64,000 nucleotides of DNA from Cyanobacteria bacterium UBA791 (GCA_002297005.1 DBIX01000048.1:1-64000), one strand, 5' to 3'; shown: positions 42,291-54,174, counted from the stretch's first letter. The notes: generated by a model not told the origin, from the sequence alone. Numbers and translations are program-made.

Positions 42291-43499
42291 ATGGCACGCG
42301 AAAAGTACGAAAGAACGAAACCACACGTTAACGTTGGTACTATTGGTCACGTTGACCACGGTAAAACAACATTAACAGCAGCAATTACTGCAACATTAGC
42401 AGCTGCTGGTCAAGCAGAATTAAAAAAATTCGATGAAATCGATGCTGCTCCAGAAGAAAAAGCAAGAGGTATTACAATCTCTACAGCTCACGTAGAATAC
42501 GAAACAGCAACAAGACACTATGCTCACGTTGACTGCCCAGGCCACGCCGACTACGTTAAAAACATGATTACAGGTGCTGCTCAAATGGACGGTGCAATTC
42601 TTGTAGTTGCAGCAACAGATGGTGCAATGCCTCAAACTCGTGAACACATCCTACTTGCAAGACAAGTTGGTGTTCCAAACTTAGTAGTATTCTTAAATAA
42701 ATGTGATATGGTTGACGATCCAGAATTATTAGAATTAGTAGAAATGGAAGTTAGAGAATTATTAACTTCTTACGAATTCGATGGTGACAACATTCCATTC
42801 ATCCACGGTTCAGCTTTAAAAGCTTTAGAGGCAGTTCAAGCTAACCCATCAATCAAACGTGGCGATGACAAATGGGTTGACAAAATTTGGGAATTAATGG
42901 ATGCATTAGATTCATACTTCCCAGAACCTGTTCGTGACTTAGACAAACCATTCTTGATGCCAGTTGAAGACGTATTCTCAATCACTGGTCGTGGTACAGT
43001 TGCTACTGGTAGAGTAGAACGTGGTATCGTAAAAGTTGGTGATGAAGTTGAAATCGTTGGTTTAGGTGAAACTAAGAAAACAACTGTTACAGGTGTTGAA
43101 ATGTTCAGAAAATCTCTTGACCAAGGTCAAGCAGGTGATAACATCGGTGCTTTATTAAGAGGTGTTGATAAAACTGATATTCAACGTGGTCAAGTATTGG
43201 CTAAAGTTGGTTCAATTCACCCACACACAAAATTCACAGCTAACGTTTACGTATTGAAAAAAGAAGAAGGCGGACGTCACACTCCATTCTTCCCTGGTTA
43301 CAGACCACAATTCTATATCAGAACAACTGACGTAACTGGTTCAATCAAATTCGATGGCGAAATGGTAATGCCTGGTGATAACGTAGTAATGGAAGTTGAA
43401 TTAATCGCTCCAGTTGCTATCGAAGAAGGTATGAGATTCGCTATTCGTGAAGGCGGACGTACAGTTGGTGCTGGTGTTGTAGACAAAATTATTGAATAG
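42291..43499 (+). CDS. tuf: Elongation factor Tu
   Basis: Delivers aminoacyl-tRNA to the ribosome. 402 aa with [29 protein letters not shown] and GSALKALE for GTP binding, then the two barrel domains. Strong AAAAGGAGACC ribosome site. It stands alone with its own promoter and terminator instead of following fusA. Confidence 0.99.
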   Translation: MAREKYERTKPHVNVGTIGHVDHGKTTLTAAITATLAAAGQAELKKFDEIDAAPEEKARGITISTAHVEYETATRHYAHVDCPGHADYVKNMITGAAQMDGAILVVAATDGAMPQTREHILLARQVGVPNLVVFLNKCDMVDDPELLELVEMEVRELLTSYEFDGDNIPFIHGSALKALEAVQANPSIKRGDDKWVDKIWELMDALDSYFPEPVRDLDKPFLMPVEDVFSITGRGTVATGRVERGIVKVGDEVEIVGLGETKKTTVTGVEMFRKSLDQGQAGDNIGALLRGVDKTDIQRGQVLAKVGSIHPHTKFTANVYVLKKEEGGRHTPFFPGYRPQFYIRTTDVTGSIKFDGEMVMPGDNVVMEVELIAPVAIEEGMRFAIREGGRTVGAGVVDKIIE

Positions 43500-43530
43500 T
43501 CTATTACATCATACCATTCGGTATAATTTT

Positions 43531-43566
43531 AAAAGACCTCTTGATTTTTCAAGGGGTCTTTTTTAT
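43531..43566 (+). terminator. Intrinsic terminator of tuf
   Basis: AAAAGACCTCTTGA / TCAAGGGGTCTTTT with two G-T pairs, then TTTA. Confidence 0.9.
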
Positions 43567-43647
43567 TTACTAACTTAAATGTAGTATTTATAAGATTTCT
43601 TCTTCTATTTTTTTTAAATTCATGTTAAGATATAGGAAAATAAAATA

Positions 43648-43675
43648 TTGTAATTTTTTATTTTTAATTTATAAT
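43648..43675 (+). promoter_or_regulatory. Promoter of the 218-aa coiled-coil gene
   Basis: TTGTAA (43648-43653), 16-base spacer, TATAAT (43670-43675). Places transcription start near 43682 and so excludes the in-frame ATG at 43674. Confidence 0.6.
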
Positions 43676-43709
43676 GAACTTAATAAAGACAATAAAATCT
43701 GGAGTAAAA

Positions 43710-44366
43710 ATGACTGAAAATTTTAATGAAGATATGAACAAAAATATCATTGAAGCTTTACAACAACAACCTCAAGAAGAAGCTGACGAACTTGATTTCA
43801 CAGAAGAAGATACAGCAACACTAGATGCTGTTGACGAAATGAACGCAGAAGAATCAGCTCCTCAAATGGATGATGAAGATTTTTCTATGCTAAATGACTT
43901 AACAGAAGAAGAACCTGCTAATGAAACACCTGCATACGAAGCTCCATCATACCAAGCACCTGTTTATGAAGCTCCTGTTCATGAGGAACCAGTTTACGAA
44001 TCTCATGAAGAAGTTTCACCACACGCTGTTGTTGAAAAATTAGCTGATGAATTATACCAATTTGAAATTCCATCAAACGTAGCTGTTTTGAAAAAATTAA
44101 TTTCACAACTTCCATCAGGTGTTACTAGACAAACTGGTGCTCAAATCATCAAACAAACAATGGAAGCTTTAGGTATTTCAATGAAGAGCGTTTTACAAGA
44201 TGCACAAGCTGTTCAAGAAAAATTGAACAATTCTGCTAAAGAATGCCAAGCAACTATTCAAGAATACAAAAGACAAATTGCTACTTTAGAAGAACAAGCA
44301 TCTAGCTACAAAAAACAATACAATAACTTAAATGATTTGGTAAGCTTATTCATCCAACACCAATAA
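43710..44366 (+). CDS. Acidic protein with Tyr-Glu-Ala-Pro repeats and C-terminal coiled coil
   Basis: 218 aa, family not recognised. Residues 1-75 are very acidic. About 76-105 contain five short repeats of the type VYEAPVHEEPVYE. A helical domain follows (VVEKLADELYQFEIPSNVAVLKK, GVTRQTGAQIIKQTMEALG) and a terminal coiled coil of about 50 residues. TCTGGAG lies 7 bases before ATG 43710. Monocistronic. A scaffold or cell-pole role is conceivable but not shown. Confidence 0.75.
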   Translation: MTENFNEDMNKNIIEALQQQPQEEADELDFTEEDTATLDAVDEMNAEESAPQMDDEDFSMLNDLTEEEPANETPAYEAPSYQAPVYEAPVHEEPVYESHEEVSPHAVVEKLADELYQFEIPSNVAVLKKLISQLPSGVTRQTGAQIIKQTMEALGISMKSVLQDAQAVQEKLNNSAKECQATIQEYKRQIATLEEQASSYKKQYNNLNDLVSLFIQHQ

Positions 44367-44387
44367 TTTAAAGTTAAAAACAAATAT

Positions 44388-44423
44388 CAAAAAAGACCTA
44401 CTTTTTAAAGTAGGTCTTTTTTA
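44388..44423 (+). terminator. Intrinsic terminator
   Basis: AAAAAGACCTACTTT / AAAGTAGGTCTTTTTT, short loop, T run. Confidence 0.92.
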
Positions 44424-44500
44424 TGATACGAATTCTAATAGATTTTTGCGACAAGCAATCCAAACTTTACAATAATGAACTCAATTTATTTACATGCTAA

Positions 44501-46495
<1,995 letters not shown>

Positions 46496-46499
46496 TTTT

Positions 46500-46772
46500 A
46501 TGAATAAAAATATAAGAATTATAGATGTAAATGGTATTATGGGTTTATTACTATTTATGTTTATTTTGATGTGTTTGGGTGTAGGGTTTATCGTATTCCC
46601 AGGGTTTTTATTCATGGCTATTTGGAATTTTGTATCTGATACATTTTTTGTTATTCCAGAAATCAACTTCTTGCAAGGTGAACTTCTTTGGGCTATTATC
46701 TTTATAAGTTTTTGCCTATTAACTAATAACAGAGTTATGGTTTCTATGGTAAATCGTAAGATTAAAAAATAG
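46500..46772 (+). CDS. Small membrane protein, 90 aa
   Basis: Two hydrophobic segments (GLLLFMFILMCLGVGFIVFP, LLWAIIFISFCLLTN) with a short linker; family not recognised. GAAGGAATG lies 5-8 bases before the ATG, over the ligA end. Probably inner membrane. The string of ligA and three small envelope genes looks cotranscribed. Confidence 0.75.
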   Translation: MNKNIRIIDVNGIMGLLLFMFILMCLGVGFIVFPGFLFMAIWNFVSDTFFVIPEINFLQGELLWAIIFISFCLLTNNRVMVSMVNRKIKK

Positions 46773-46790
46773 TTACAAAGGAGATTTACT

Positions 46791-47507
46791 ATGAATAAGA
46801 AATTTTTAACAGCATTAGTTGTGTTGTGTGTGACTGTGTGCTGTTCTGGTTTGTATGCCGTTGCTGAAAACGGTTATATTGATGTATATTTAACAAAAAC
46901 TAGAGAAGTTGCACCAAATAAAGCTGAAATCGTTATTGGTGTAGAAACTTCTAACAAATCTGCAAAAATTGCAGCTGATGAAAATAAAAAGATTTCTAAT
47001 AATATCCAATCAAAAATCAAAACTTTAATAAAAGAAGATAAAGGTGATTATATTAAAACTTCTAACTATAGCTTATCACCAAGAACAATTTATAAAGACG
47101 GTAAATCAATCTTTGATAAATACGTTGCAGTAAATACTATTACTGTTTATACAAAAGATTTAGAGGCTGTTTCAAAAATCGTTGATACAGCAGTTGCAAA
47201 TGGAGCTACAAACATTAACGACTTAAACTTCTCAATTTCTGATTACGATGATGTTTGTACAGAAATGATGGCTGATTTAGCTGGAAAAGCAAAAGCAAGA
47301 GCAGAAAAACTTGTTGCTCCAACTGGTTCAAAAGTTAAGGGCGTAAAATCAATGGATGCAAATTGTTCTGCACAAGGTAATTATCCAAGAGTAATGTATT
47401 CAATGAACAAAATGGAAGCAGCTGGTGCGATGAAAGACAGTACACCTATTCAAAAAGGTAAAGTTAAATTGAACGCATCAGTAAATGCATCATTCTTTAT
47501 TAAATAG
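46791..47507 (+). CDS. SIMPL (DUF541) domain periplasmic protein
   Basis: 238 aa. Signal peptide at 1-24 (LVVLCVTVCCSGLYAVA). SIMPL-domain features: NKAEIVIGVETSNKSAKIAADEN, IKTSNYSLSPRTIY, and NTITVYTKDLEAVSKIVDTAV with a Gly/Asn turn then LNFSISD. These proteins assemble in the envelope and are linked to stress tolerance in some species; the role here is unknown. AAAGGAG before ATG. Confidence 0.88.
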   Translation: MNKKFLTALVVLCVTVCCSGLYAVAENGYIDVYLTKTREVAPNKAEIVIGVETSNKSAKIAADENKKISNNIQSKIKTLIKEDKGDYIKTSNYSLSPRTIYKDGKSIFDKYVAVNTITVYTKDLEAVSKIVDTAVANGATNINDLNFSISDYDDVCTEMMADLAGKAKARAEKLVAPTGSKVKGVKSMDANCSAQGNYPRVMYSMNKMEAAGAMKDSTPIQKGKVKLNASVNASFFIK

Positions 47508-47513
47508 GGGTAA

Positions 47514-47858
47514 ATGATGATAAAAAAATACAGTCTATTACTAGCACTTTTTTTAACACTTCCTGCTTTTGCATATTTTGAGCCTGACTGGTCGGAATTT
47601 TGCCCACCTCAATATGTAAATTTAAGCACTTCTAAAAAATATTTTTGGGCTGAAAAGAAGTATTGGTTAAATAGAAAAGTAAATTTTGAAAAAAATAAAA
47701 GTTATTGCGAAACTCAAAAGAACAAAGAAAATTGTTTTGCAGAATTAAGACAAAGCGAATTAAATAAAAATAAGGTATATTTTTCACAATTACAGATAGA
47801 CCAACAAAGAGCAAACTCAGCAATAATGTATAATTCAATTAATAGCTTAAAATATTAG
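47514..47858 (+). CDS. Exported small protein, 114 aa
   Basis: Signal peptide YSLLLALFLTLPAFA, then a mature part rich in Lys, Tyr, Asn and Gln with three Cys (FCPPQY, SYCET, ENCFAE). Family not recognised. It begins 6 bases after the SIMPL gene with GGGG upstream; ATG at 47514 or 47517. Last gene of the ligA group. Confidence 0.7.
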   Translation: MMIKKYSLLLALFLTLPAFAYFEPDWSEFCPPQYVNLSTSKKYFWAEKKYWLNRKVNFEKNKSYCETQKNKENCFAELRQSELNKNKVYFSQLQIDQQRANSAIMYNSINSLKY

Positions 47859-47917
47859 ATATGAATATTATCATTGTTTTGGATTGCTTCGTCGCAAGCT
47901 CCTAGCAAGAATATTAT

Positions 47918-47943
47918 GTTGGGGTAGAAACCCCAACCTACAA
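47918..47943. repeat. GTTGGGGTAGAAACCCCAAC repeat, copy 2
   Basis: 26 bases identical to 21149-21174, same orientation. Confidence 0.7.
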
Positions 47944-48126
47944 AAATAAATTTTTATTCGACCATATTTTATTGAATAATTTTCACTTAATGAAACAATC
48001 TCAAAGACAAATTCTGTTTGAACATAGTAAGTTAATTTGTCTTGAGTTGAATTTAGTAAAAATTAATGAAATAAAATTAGGGAGAGAGTTTCTTTTGTTT
48101 CGTTTGCTTGGTTGCTCGCATTAAAC

Positions 48127-48185
48127 GTGCCTACGATTTACTGTTTTACAGACTTTTTCTGCTTAAAACAGTAAAATCTTCGCAC
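48127..48185. repeat. Imperfect inverted repeat
   Basis: Left arm GTGCCTACGATTTACTG then TTTTA; right arm, reverse complemented, GTGCGAAGATTTTACTG then TTTTA. The inner 12 bp are perfect, with a 15-base loop. No T run, so not a terminator. Confidence 0.5.
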
Positions 48186-48259
48186 TATGCTCGCAATCCG
48201 CTTATTGTCGGTACAAGAAAATGAAAATAAGTTTAATTTAAATACTCAAAGCTGGTAAG

Positions 48260-48280
48260 ATTCTGAATCAAGTTCAGAAT
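48260..48280. repeat. ATTCTGAACTTG palindromic repeat, copy 2
   Basis: ATTCTGAATCAAGTTCAGAA plus T; inverse of the copy at 18288. Confidence 0.55.
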
Positions 48281-48298
48281 GACAATCTTTTAAAAATT

Positions 48299-48336
48299 AA
48301 AGGGGCGAAATTCAAAATTGAATTTCGCCTCTTAAA
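48299..48336 (-). terminator. Intrinsic terminator of nifJ
   Basis: On minus: AGGCGAAATTCAA / TTGAATTTCGCCcct stem followed by TTAATTTTT. Confidence 0.75.
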
Positions 48337-48360
48337 CTTATAATTATTATTTAATTATAA

Positions 48361-51300
48361 TTATAGTATTTCACCAATAGCTTTGTATTGAGCCATACGG
48401 TTTTTAGCATCTTCTGCTGCTTTTGTATAAAGTTCTTCAGCATGATCAGGGTTTGTTTTAACTAATGATTTATAACGACCTTCTGATTTGATGAAGTCTT
48501 CATAGTTGCCAGTTGGTTCTTTAGCATCCCAAGTGAATGGTTTTTCAGCTTCAGGATTGTATCTGTAAAGTGGGAAGTAACCAGCTTCAACAGCACGTTT
48601 TTGTTCTGTTTGAGTTTTACTCATATCGATACCGTGAGCGATACAAGGAGCATAAGCGAAGATGATTGATGGACCGTTGTATGCTTCAGCTTCTTGGAAT
48701 GCTTTTAGAGTTTGGTTTCTATCAGCACCTAGAGCAACTGATGCAACGTATACGTAACCGTAAGACATGCTCATCAAGCCCATGTTTTTCTTGTATGTTG
48801 GTTTACCACCTGTAGCAAACTTAGCAACAGCACCTGTTGGTGTTGATTTAGAAGCTTGACCACCTGTGTTAGAGTAAACTTCTGTATCAAGAACTAAGAT
48901 GTTAACGTTTTTGTTTTGAGCTAATACGTGGTCGATACCGCCGTATCCGATGTCGTTTGCCCAACCGTCACCACCGATAATCCATAATGATTTATCTGTG
49001 AAGTAATCTTGAAGTTCTCTTACTTTTGCAAGATCTTTGCAATCTACATCAGCGTATTTTGCAAGAACTACTTTTGCTTCATCTTGAGCTTTAACAGCTT
49101 CTGCTGTTTTTGAGTTATCCCAATGTTCCATAGCACCTTTTAATGCGTCTTTCAAGTCTTGAGGAGTTTTTTCGTTTTCAAGAACTTTTTCAACGTATGT
49201 TTTTAAGATACTTCTGTTAGAATCGATTGCTAATCTCATACCAAAACCAAATTCAGCATTATCTTCAAATAATGAGTTAGCCCAAGCTGGACCTCTGCCT
49301 TCTTTAGTTTTTGTATAAGGGATTGTTGGGAATGTACCAGAATAGATTGATGAACAACCTGTTGCGTTAGCAACAACTGCATTTTCACCAAATAATTGTG
49401 ATACTAATTTAACGTATGGAGTTTCACCACAACCTGCACAAGCACCAGAGAATTCGAATAATGGTTTTCTCAACATAGCACCTTTAACAGTTTTTGTTGT
49501 GTTTTTACCCATTACATTATCAGGAGTTGCATCGAAGAATTTTTCATTTTCTTCTTCACCTGCTGCGTCTTCAACTTCAATTGATGACCAAGATAAAGCT
49601 GGAGCTTCAGGTTTTCTTTGGTTTACTGGACATTGGTCTAAGCAAACACCACAACCTGTACAATCTTTGCAGTAAACTTGAACTTTGAATTTTTCGCCGT
49701 TTGCATTTGGTTTAGCGTCAACTGCGTTGAATGATGCTGGAGCACCTTCCATATCTTTAGCTTCAATTAATTTAGTTCTAATTGCAGCGTGTGGACAAGC
49801 TGATGCACAAATACCACATTGTAAACAAGCTTCGCTATTCCAATGAGGAACTCTTGGTGCGATACCACGTTTTTCTAAGCAAGCTGTGCCTGTAGGAATT
49901 ACACCGTCATTTGACATAGCTGAAACAGGGATGTCATCACCTTTTTGTCTCATTGATGGTTCAATGATTTTCTTAGCAAATTCATCAGCGTTATCTGGAA
50001 TTAATTTAATGTCTTCAGCGTGAGCAACACCGTCTAAAGAAGCTGGAACTACAACCTCTTCACAAGCGTTAACAGCTGCGTCGATTAATGCTAAGTTCAT
50101 ATTTACAACATCGTCGCCTTTTTTCTTGAATGTTTTCTTAGTCATTTCTCTCATACCTTCAAGAGCTTGTTCGAATGGAATGATGCCTGAAACTTTGAAG
50201 TAAGCTACCATCATTACTGTATTAGCACCTTTACCTCTTAAACCAGGTTGTTCCTTGATTAATTTTTCAGCGTCTACGTTGTAGAATTTGATTTTCTTAT
50301 TGATGATTGTTTCTTGCATATCTCTTGTTAAGTGAGCAAAAGCTTCTTCTTTAGAGTATGGAGAATTTAATAAGAATGTACCGCCTTCTTTAATACCTTT
50401 TAAGATATCATATCTGCCAATGTAAGCATGTGCTGAACATGATACAAAGTCAGGAGCAGTAATTAAGTATGTTGATTTAATTGGTTTGTCACCGAATCTC
50501 AAGTGAGATACTGTAACACCAAATGATTTTTTAGAGTCATAAGCAAAGTATGCTTGAGCATCTTTGTCTGTGTATTGACCAATGATTTTAATAGAGTTTT
50601 TGTTAGCACCAACAGTACCGTCTGAACCTAAGCCCCAGAACATACAATTTGTAGTTCCTTCTGGTTCTGTAACGATGTGTTCTTCAACTTTTAATGATTT
50701 GTTTGTAACATCATCTTCGATACCAACTGTAAATCCGTGGAAACCATTGTTTTCTGAATGTTTGTAAATAGCTAATACCATTGATGGTGTAAATTCTTTA
50801 GAAGATAAACCATAACGACCGCCGATAACTCTAACGTCTTTGTTTTCGATAGCTGCTACAACATCCATGTATAAAGGTTCACCGATAGAACCAGGTTCTT
50901 TAGTTCTGTCTAAAACAGCAATTCTCTTAACTGATTTAGGAAGAGCTTCGTTGAATCTCTTAACATCGAATGGTCTGTATAATCTAACTTTAACTAAACC
51001 GTATTTAGTACCTCTAGTTGCATTTAAGTAATCGATAGTTTCTTCGATAGTTTCGCAACCAGAACCGATAGCTACGATAACATCAGTTGCATCTGGTGCA
51101 CCAACGTAATCGAATGGGTGGTATTGACGACCAGTAACTTTAGCAACTTTGTCCATGTATTCTTGAACAATGTCAGGAACTGCGTCATAATATTTATTAA
51201 CTGTTTCACGACCTTGGAAGTATACGTCTGTATTTTGTGCACCAACTTTACAAATTGGAGCTTCTGGTCTTAATGCTCTTTGTCTGAATTCTTCAATATA

Positions 51301-51894
51301 TTGTGGTTCAACTAATGAAGCAATGTCTTCGTAAGAAATTTCTTCAATTTTGTGAATTTCGTGAGAAGTTCTGAAACCATCAAAGAATTGTAAGAATGGA
51401 ACTTTAGCTTTGTAAGTAGATAAGTGAGCTACTAAAGCCATATCCATTTCTTCTTGAACGCTGTTTGCAGCTAACATAGCATAACCTGTATTTCTGCAAC
51501 CCATAACGTCTGTGTGATCACCAAAGATTGCTAATGATTGAGCTGCTAAAGCACGAGCTGATACGTGGATTACGTGAGGAATCATTTCCCCAGCTACTTT
51601 GTGCATTACAGGAATCATCAATAATAAACCTTGTGATGCTGTGTAAGTTGAAGTTAATGAACCTGCTGCTAAAGAACCGTGAACTGCACCAGCTGCACCA
51701 GCTTCTGATTGCATTTCTGCTACACGAACTTCTTTGCCCCAGATGTTCTTTTTGTGTTGTGATGCCCATTCATCAATCCATTCACCCATTGTAGATGAAG
51801 GAGTAATTGGGTAGATTGCTGATACTTCGCTTAAAGCATACGCAACATGTGCTGCAGCGTAGTTACCATCAACTGTTATTGTCTTTCCTGGCAT
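48361..51894 (-). CDS. nifJ: Pyruvate:ferredoxin (flavodoxin) oxidoreductase
   Basis: Converts pyruvate and CoA to acetyl-CoA and CO2 and reduces ferredoxin; central to anaerobic fermentation. Single-chain 1177-aa form: pyruvate-binding domain with YPITPSSTMGEW near 30, gamma domain, two [4Fe-4S] motifs (CLQCGICASACPHA near 690 and CKDCTGCGVCLDQCP near 745), a third set of cluster Cys (GACAGCGETPY), and TPP site GDGWANDIGYGG near 975 with NTGGQASKSTP. Perfect AAGGAGG ribosome site. Monocistronic. Confidence 0.98.
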   Translation of the reverse strand: MPGKTITVDGNYAAAHVAYALSEVSAIYPITPSSTMGEWIDEWASQHKKNIWGKEVRVAEMQSEAGAAGAVHGSLAAGSLTSTYTASQGLLLMIPVMHKVAGEMIPHVIHVSARALAAQSLAIFGDHTDVMGCRNTGYAMLAANSVQEEMDMALVAHLSTYKAKVPFLQFFDGFRTSHEIHKIEEISYEDIASLVEPQYIEEFRQRALRPEAPICKVGAQNTDVYFQGRETVNKYYDAVPDIVQEYMDKVAKVTGRQYHPFDYVGAPDATDVIVAIGSGCETIEETIDYLNATRGTKYGLVKVRLYRPFDVKRFNEALPKSVKRIAVLDRTKEPGSIGEPLYMDVVAAIENKDVRVIGGRYGLSSKEFTPSMVLAIYKHSENNGFHGFTVGIEDDVTNKSLKVEEHIVTEPEGTTNCMFWGLGSDGTVGANKNSIKIIGQYTDKDAQAYFAYDSKKSFGVTVSHLRFGDKPIKSTYLITAPDFVSCSAHAYIGRYDILKGIKEGGTFLLNSPYSKEEAFAHLTRDMQETIINKKIKFYNVDAEKLIKEQPGLRGKGANTVMMVAYFKVSGIIPFEQALEGMREMTKKTFKKKGDDVVNMNLALIDAAVNACEEVVVPASLDGVAHAEDIKLIPDNADEFAKKIIEPSMRQKGDDIPVSAMSNDGVIPTGTACLEKRGIAPRVPHWNSEACLQCGICASACPHAAIRTKLIEAKDMEGAPASFNAVDAKPNANGEKFKVQVYCKDCTGCGVCLDQCPVNQRKPEAPALSWSSIEVEDAAGEEENEKFFDATPDNVMGKNTTKTVKGAMLRKPLFEFSGACAGCGETPYVKLVSQLFGENAVVANATGCSSIYSGTFPTIPYTKTKEGRGPAWANSLFEDNAEFGFGMRLAIDSNRSILKTYVEKVLENEKTPQDLKDALKGAMEHWDNSKTAEAVKAQDEAKVVLAKYADVDCKDLAKVRELQDYFTDKSLWIIGGDGWANDIGYGGIDHVLAQNKNVNILVLDTEVYSNTGGQASKSTPTGAVAKFATGGKPTYKKNMGLMSMSYGYVYVASVALGADRNQTLKAFQEAEAYNGPSIIFAYAPCIAHGIDMSKTQTEQKRAVEAGYFPLYRYNPEAEKPFTWDAKEPTGNYEDFIKSEGRYKSLVKTNPDHAEELYTKAAEDAKNRMAQYKAIGEIL

Positions 51895-52047
51895 AAATAA
51901 ACCTCCTTATTAGTTTTCTATCCAGCTACTATTTTAAAATACATTTTTAAAAGGTTAAAACTCTCTTAACTCTCTTCTTACATGTACTACTTTATTTTAC
52001 GTCAAACATAAAAAATTTGTTAGTTTTTTATATTATTTTTCTCTAAC

Positions 52048-52995
52048 CTAAATAACTTGTAAAATTATGCCTGAAACTAACGCTACAACAAATAAAATAC
52101 CTACGACTTTTAAAGAATCTTTTATATTATCATTATGTTTAAATAAAACTAACAAACCTAATCCAGCATTTGTTGACAAACCAGCTATCAAAGAACCAAA
52201 ACCAATTACATTTTTCAAATAAAGCATGACTATCAAAACTGACGTTGCACAATTTGGAATTAAACCAATAATTGATGCCAAAAATACTTGTACAAATTGA
52301 TTTGTATCAAAAATTAGATTTACAGTATCGTTTGCATAAGTCAAAGCAGTACTTAAAAGGCAATTAATTACTAAAATAAATAGAAAAATATTGAAAGTAT
52401 GTTTTAGAGGGTGAATGAACAATTTTGTAACAGTAGAGTGAATTTCTGAATGACAACAACCCTCTTCATGCATTTCTATTTCTTCAATTTCTTCGACTTC
52501 ATCCTTTGTTGTTTTTATCTCAGGTTTAAATATCAAATCAACCGCATAACCAACAACAAGCCCTAAAACAACTTTTGTACAAATTACAGGAACAATTGTT
52601 GAAATATTATTTGGTTCTGCAAGCAAAATCGGAATAGCCTCATCACTTGTTGCAATATAAACAGCCAATAATGTACCTAGTGAAATAAATTTTTTAATAT
52701 ATAAAACAGTTGCTATAATTGAAAATCCACATTGAGGAATTGAAGCTAAACAACTACCAATTAATGGACCATAAAATCTTGAACCCAAAGAAAGATTTTC
52801 AATTTTTTCAGAAAAATAGTTTTCAAAAATTTCAATAAATACAAAGATTACAAATAAAAATGGGATAAGGTTAATGCTTTCAGCAATAGCCTCTTCCAAA
52901 AATTCTGGTACGTTAAAGATATGCACAAATTTTAGAATAAAATTCATACACAATTCATTAAAAGTATTCATATTATTTAAAAATTGGATAATCAT
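52048..52995 (-). CDS. ArsP_2/DUF2899-type permease (putative heavy-metal or manganese exporter)
   Basis: 315-aa inner-membrane protein. Two inverted-repeat-like halves, each with a proline/cysteine turn: GSCLASIPQCGFSIIATVLY (about 78-97) and IGLIPNCATSVLIVMLY (about 242-258). Between them a charged cytoplasmic loop holds a possible metal site (EMHEEGCCHSEIHS, two Cys, two His). About eight to ten membrane segments. The family is annotated as exporter of metal or arsenic compounds; the substrate is not determinable here. Start uncertain: no clear ribosome site. Confidence 0.78.
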   Translation of the reverse strand: MIIQFLNNMNTFNELCMNFILKFVHIFNVPEFLEEAIAESINLIPFLFVIFVFIEIFENYFSEKIENLSLGSRFYGPLIGSCLASIPQCGFSIIATVLYIKKFISLGTLLAVYIATSDEAIPILLAEPNNISTIVPVICTKVVLGLVVGYAVDLIFKPEIKTTKDEVEEIEEIEMHEEGCCHSEIHSTVTKLFIHPLKHTFNIFLFILVINCLLSTALTYANDTVNLIFDTNQFVQVFLASIIGLIPNCATSVLIVMLYLKNVIGFGSLIAGLSTNAGLGLLVLFKHNDNIKDSLKVVGILFVVALVSGIILQVI

Positions 52996-53031
52996 AACAG
53001 AAGTATTTTACCACGAAAAACAAATGTAAAA

Positions 53032-54174
53032 TTACAATTTTTCGTTCACGAATAAGCCTGAAGTTAAGTCAATTTTTACATCTTGAAGAAGTTTTAAATA
53101 TGATTTTTCACTTTTTGTTGTTTTTATTCTTTTGAACTTGAAGATTTTGTTTCCAAGTCCAATTTTATCATTCACAACCAATACAGCTGGAAAAGCTGCA
53201 GTTTGTTTAAATGGAGTTGAAATTTTTGTTGATTCAACTCTCAATTCGCCATTTCTTCTTAAGAATTTTCTTTTTTGAACATCTTTAACTTGTAATTCCA
53301 CTTTTGATCCAGCTTTTATCAACAAGTATCTTTCCTTAGTCACCAAATTCCAAGGTACTACTGCTTTTTGAATATCATCAACTTGCGATTTTTGAGAATC
53401 GGCTTTTGTTGTCATTTGGACTGGAATTTCTGTCTGTACAGGAATAATTGCGTAATCACCTTTTACGTAAGCTTGTTTTAATCTTGAACCGATAGTTTTT
53501 TTCTTAGCTCCATAATGTTCAATTTTTTTGTTATACATATTATATTCTTGAGCTGAAATATTATATGCCATTATAGCTAATTCTGCTCTTGTAAGAGGTT
53601 TTGTAGCATTAATTTTAACGTCATTACCAACAACAGGTAATAAACCCATAACATCTGCTTTTGCGAATTCTATCAAATCTTCATTCTTCAAAGTGCCTCT
53701 ATCTTTATATTTTCCAAGGATATTTTTTGCTTGGTCAATAGTAATAATTTTATCGCTTAAATAATTCACAATAGGGAAAATTGCGTATTTTCTAATGATT
53801 GTTCCATTTGGATAAATATATTTTGAATTATCTGCAAGTGGAAGAAAATCATAATATAAAGCTATTTGCATTGCATCATAATAAGGATTTTCTTGTGGCA
53901 AGTCATAAAATTCTACACCTTGCTCAACCATTTTTTTATCAAGTCCTAAAGCTTTTACAACAGTTTCTGAATATTCACATCTTTTAACAGGTTGATTTGG
54001 TTTAAAAGTTCCATCAACATAACCAATCATAATACCTTTTTGATACAATTCTGTTAAAGCATCATAATATGGAGCGTCTTTTCTAACATCTGTATAAATA
54101 CTGCCACTAATTTTTTCTGCAAAAACAGGAGTTGCAAAAATTAATAAACACAAAATTATTAAAATCTTCTTCAT
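53032..54174 (-). CDS. S-layer homology (SLH) domain protein
   Basis: 380 aa. Signal peptide ILIILCLLIFATPVFA. SLH repeats: DVRKDAPYYDALTELYQKGI with GYVDGTFKPNQPVKRCEYSE (about 30-75), a second at about 85-135, and a third ending NATKPLTRAELAIMAYN (about 190-205). The C-terminal 160 residues are beta-rich. SLH domains bind pyruvylated cell-wall polymers; in cyanobacteria-type envelopes they tether the outer membrane. Overlaps the upstream YkgJ gene by 4 bases. Confidence 0.9.
   Translation of the reverse strand: MKKILIILCLLIFATPVFAEKISGSIYTDVRKDAPYYDALTELYQKGIMIGYVDGTFKPNQPVKRCEYSETVVKALGLDKKMVEQGVEFYDLPQENPYYDAMQIALYYDFLPLADNSKYIYPNGTIIRKYAIFPIVNYLSDKIITIDQAKNILGKYKDRGTLKNEDLIEFAKADVMGLLPVVGNDVKINATKPLTRAELAIMAYNISAQEYNMYNKKIEHYGAKKKTIGSRLKQAYVKGDYAIIPVQTEIPVQMTTKADSQKSQVDDIQKAVVPWNLVTKERYLLIKAGSKVELQVKDVQKRKFLRRNGELRVESTKISTPFKQTAAFPAVLVVNDKIGLGNKIFKFKRIKTTKSEKSYLKLLQDVKIDLTSGLFVNEKL

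Larger units (their letters stand above)
47859..48298. other. Non-coding stretch with palindromes
   Basis: No supported gene. Holds repeat GTTGGGG (47918), an imperfect 22-bp inverted repeat around TTTACTGTTTTA / TAAAACAGTAAA (48137-48175), and palindrome ATTCTGAA-TCAAG-TTCAGAAT. The part 48095-48200 is richer in GC than its flanks and holds only short broken frames; it could be a decayed insertion. Confidence 0.5.

Noticed and set aside
43674..43709. Extended N-terminus of the 218-aa protein from ATG 43674
   Set aside because: This ATG overlaps the TATAAT of the predicted promoter.
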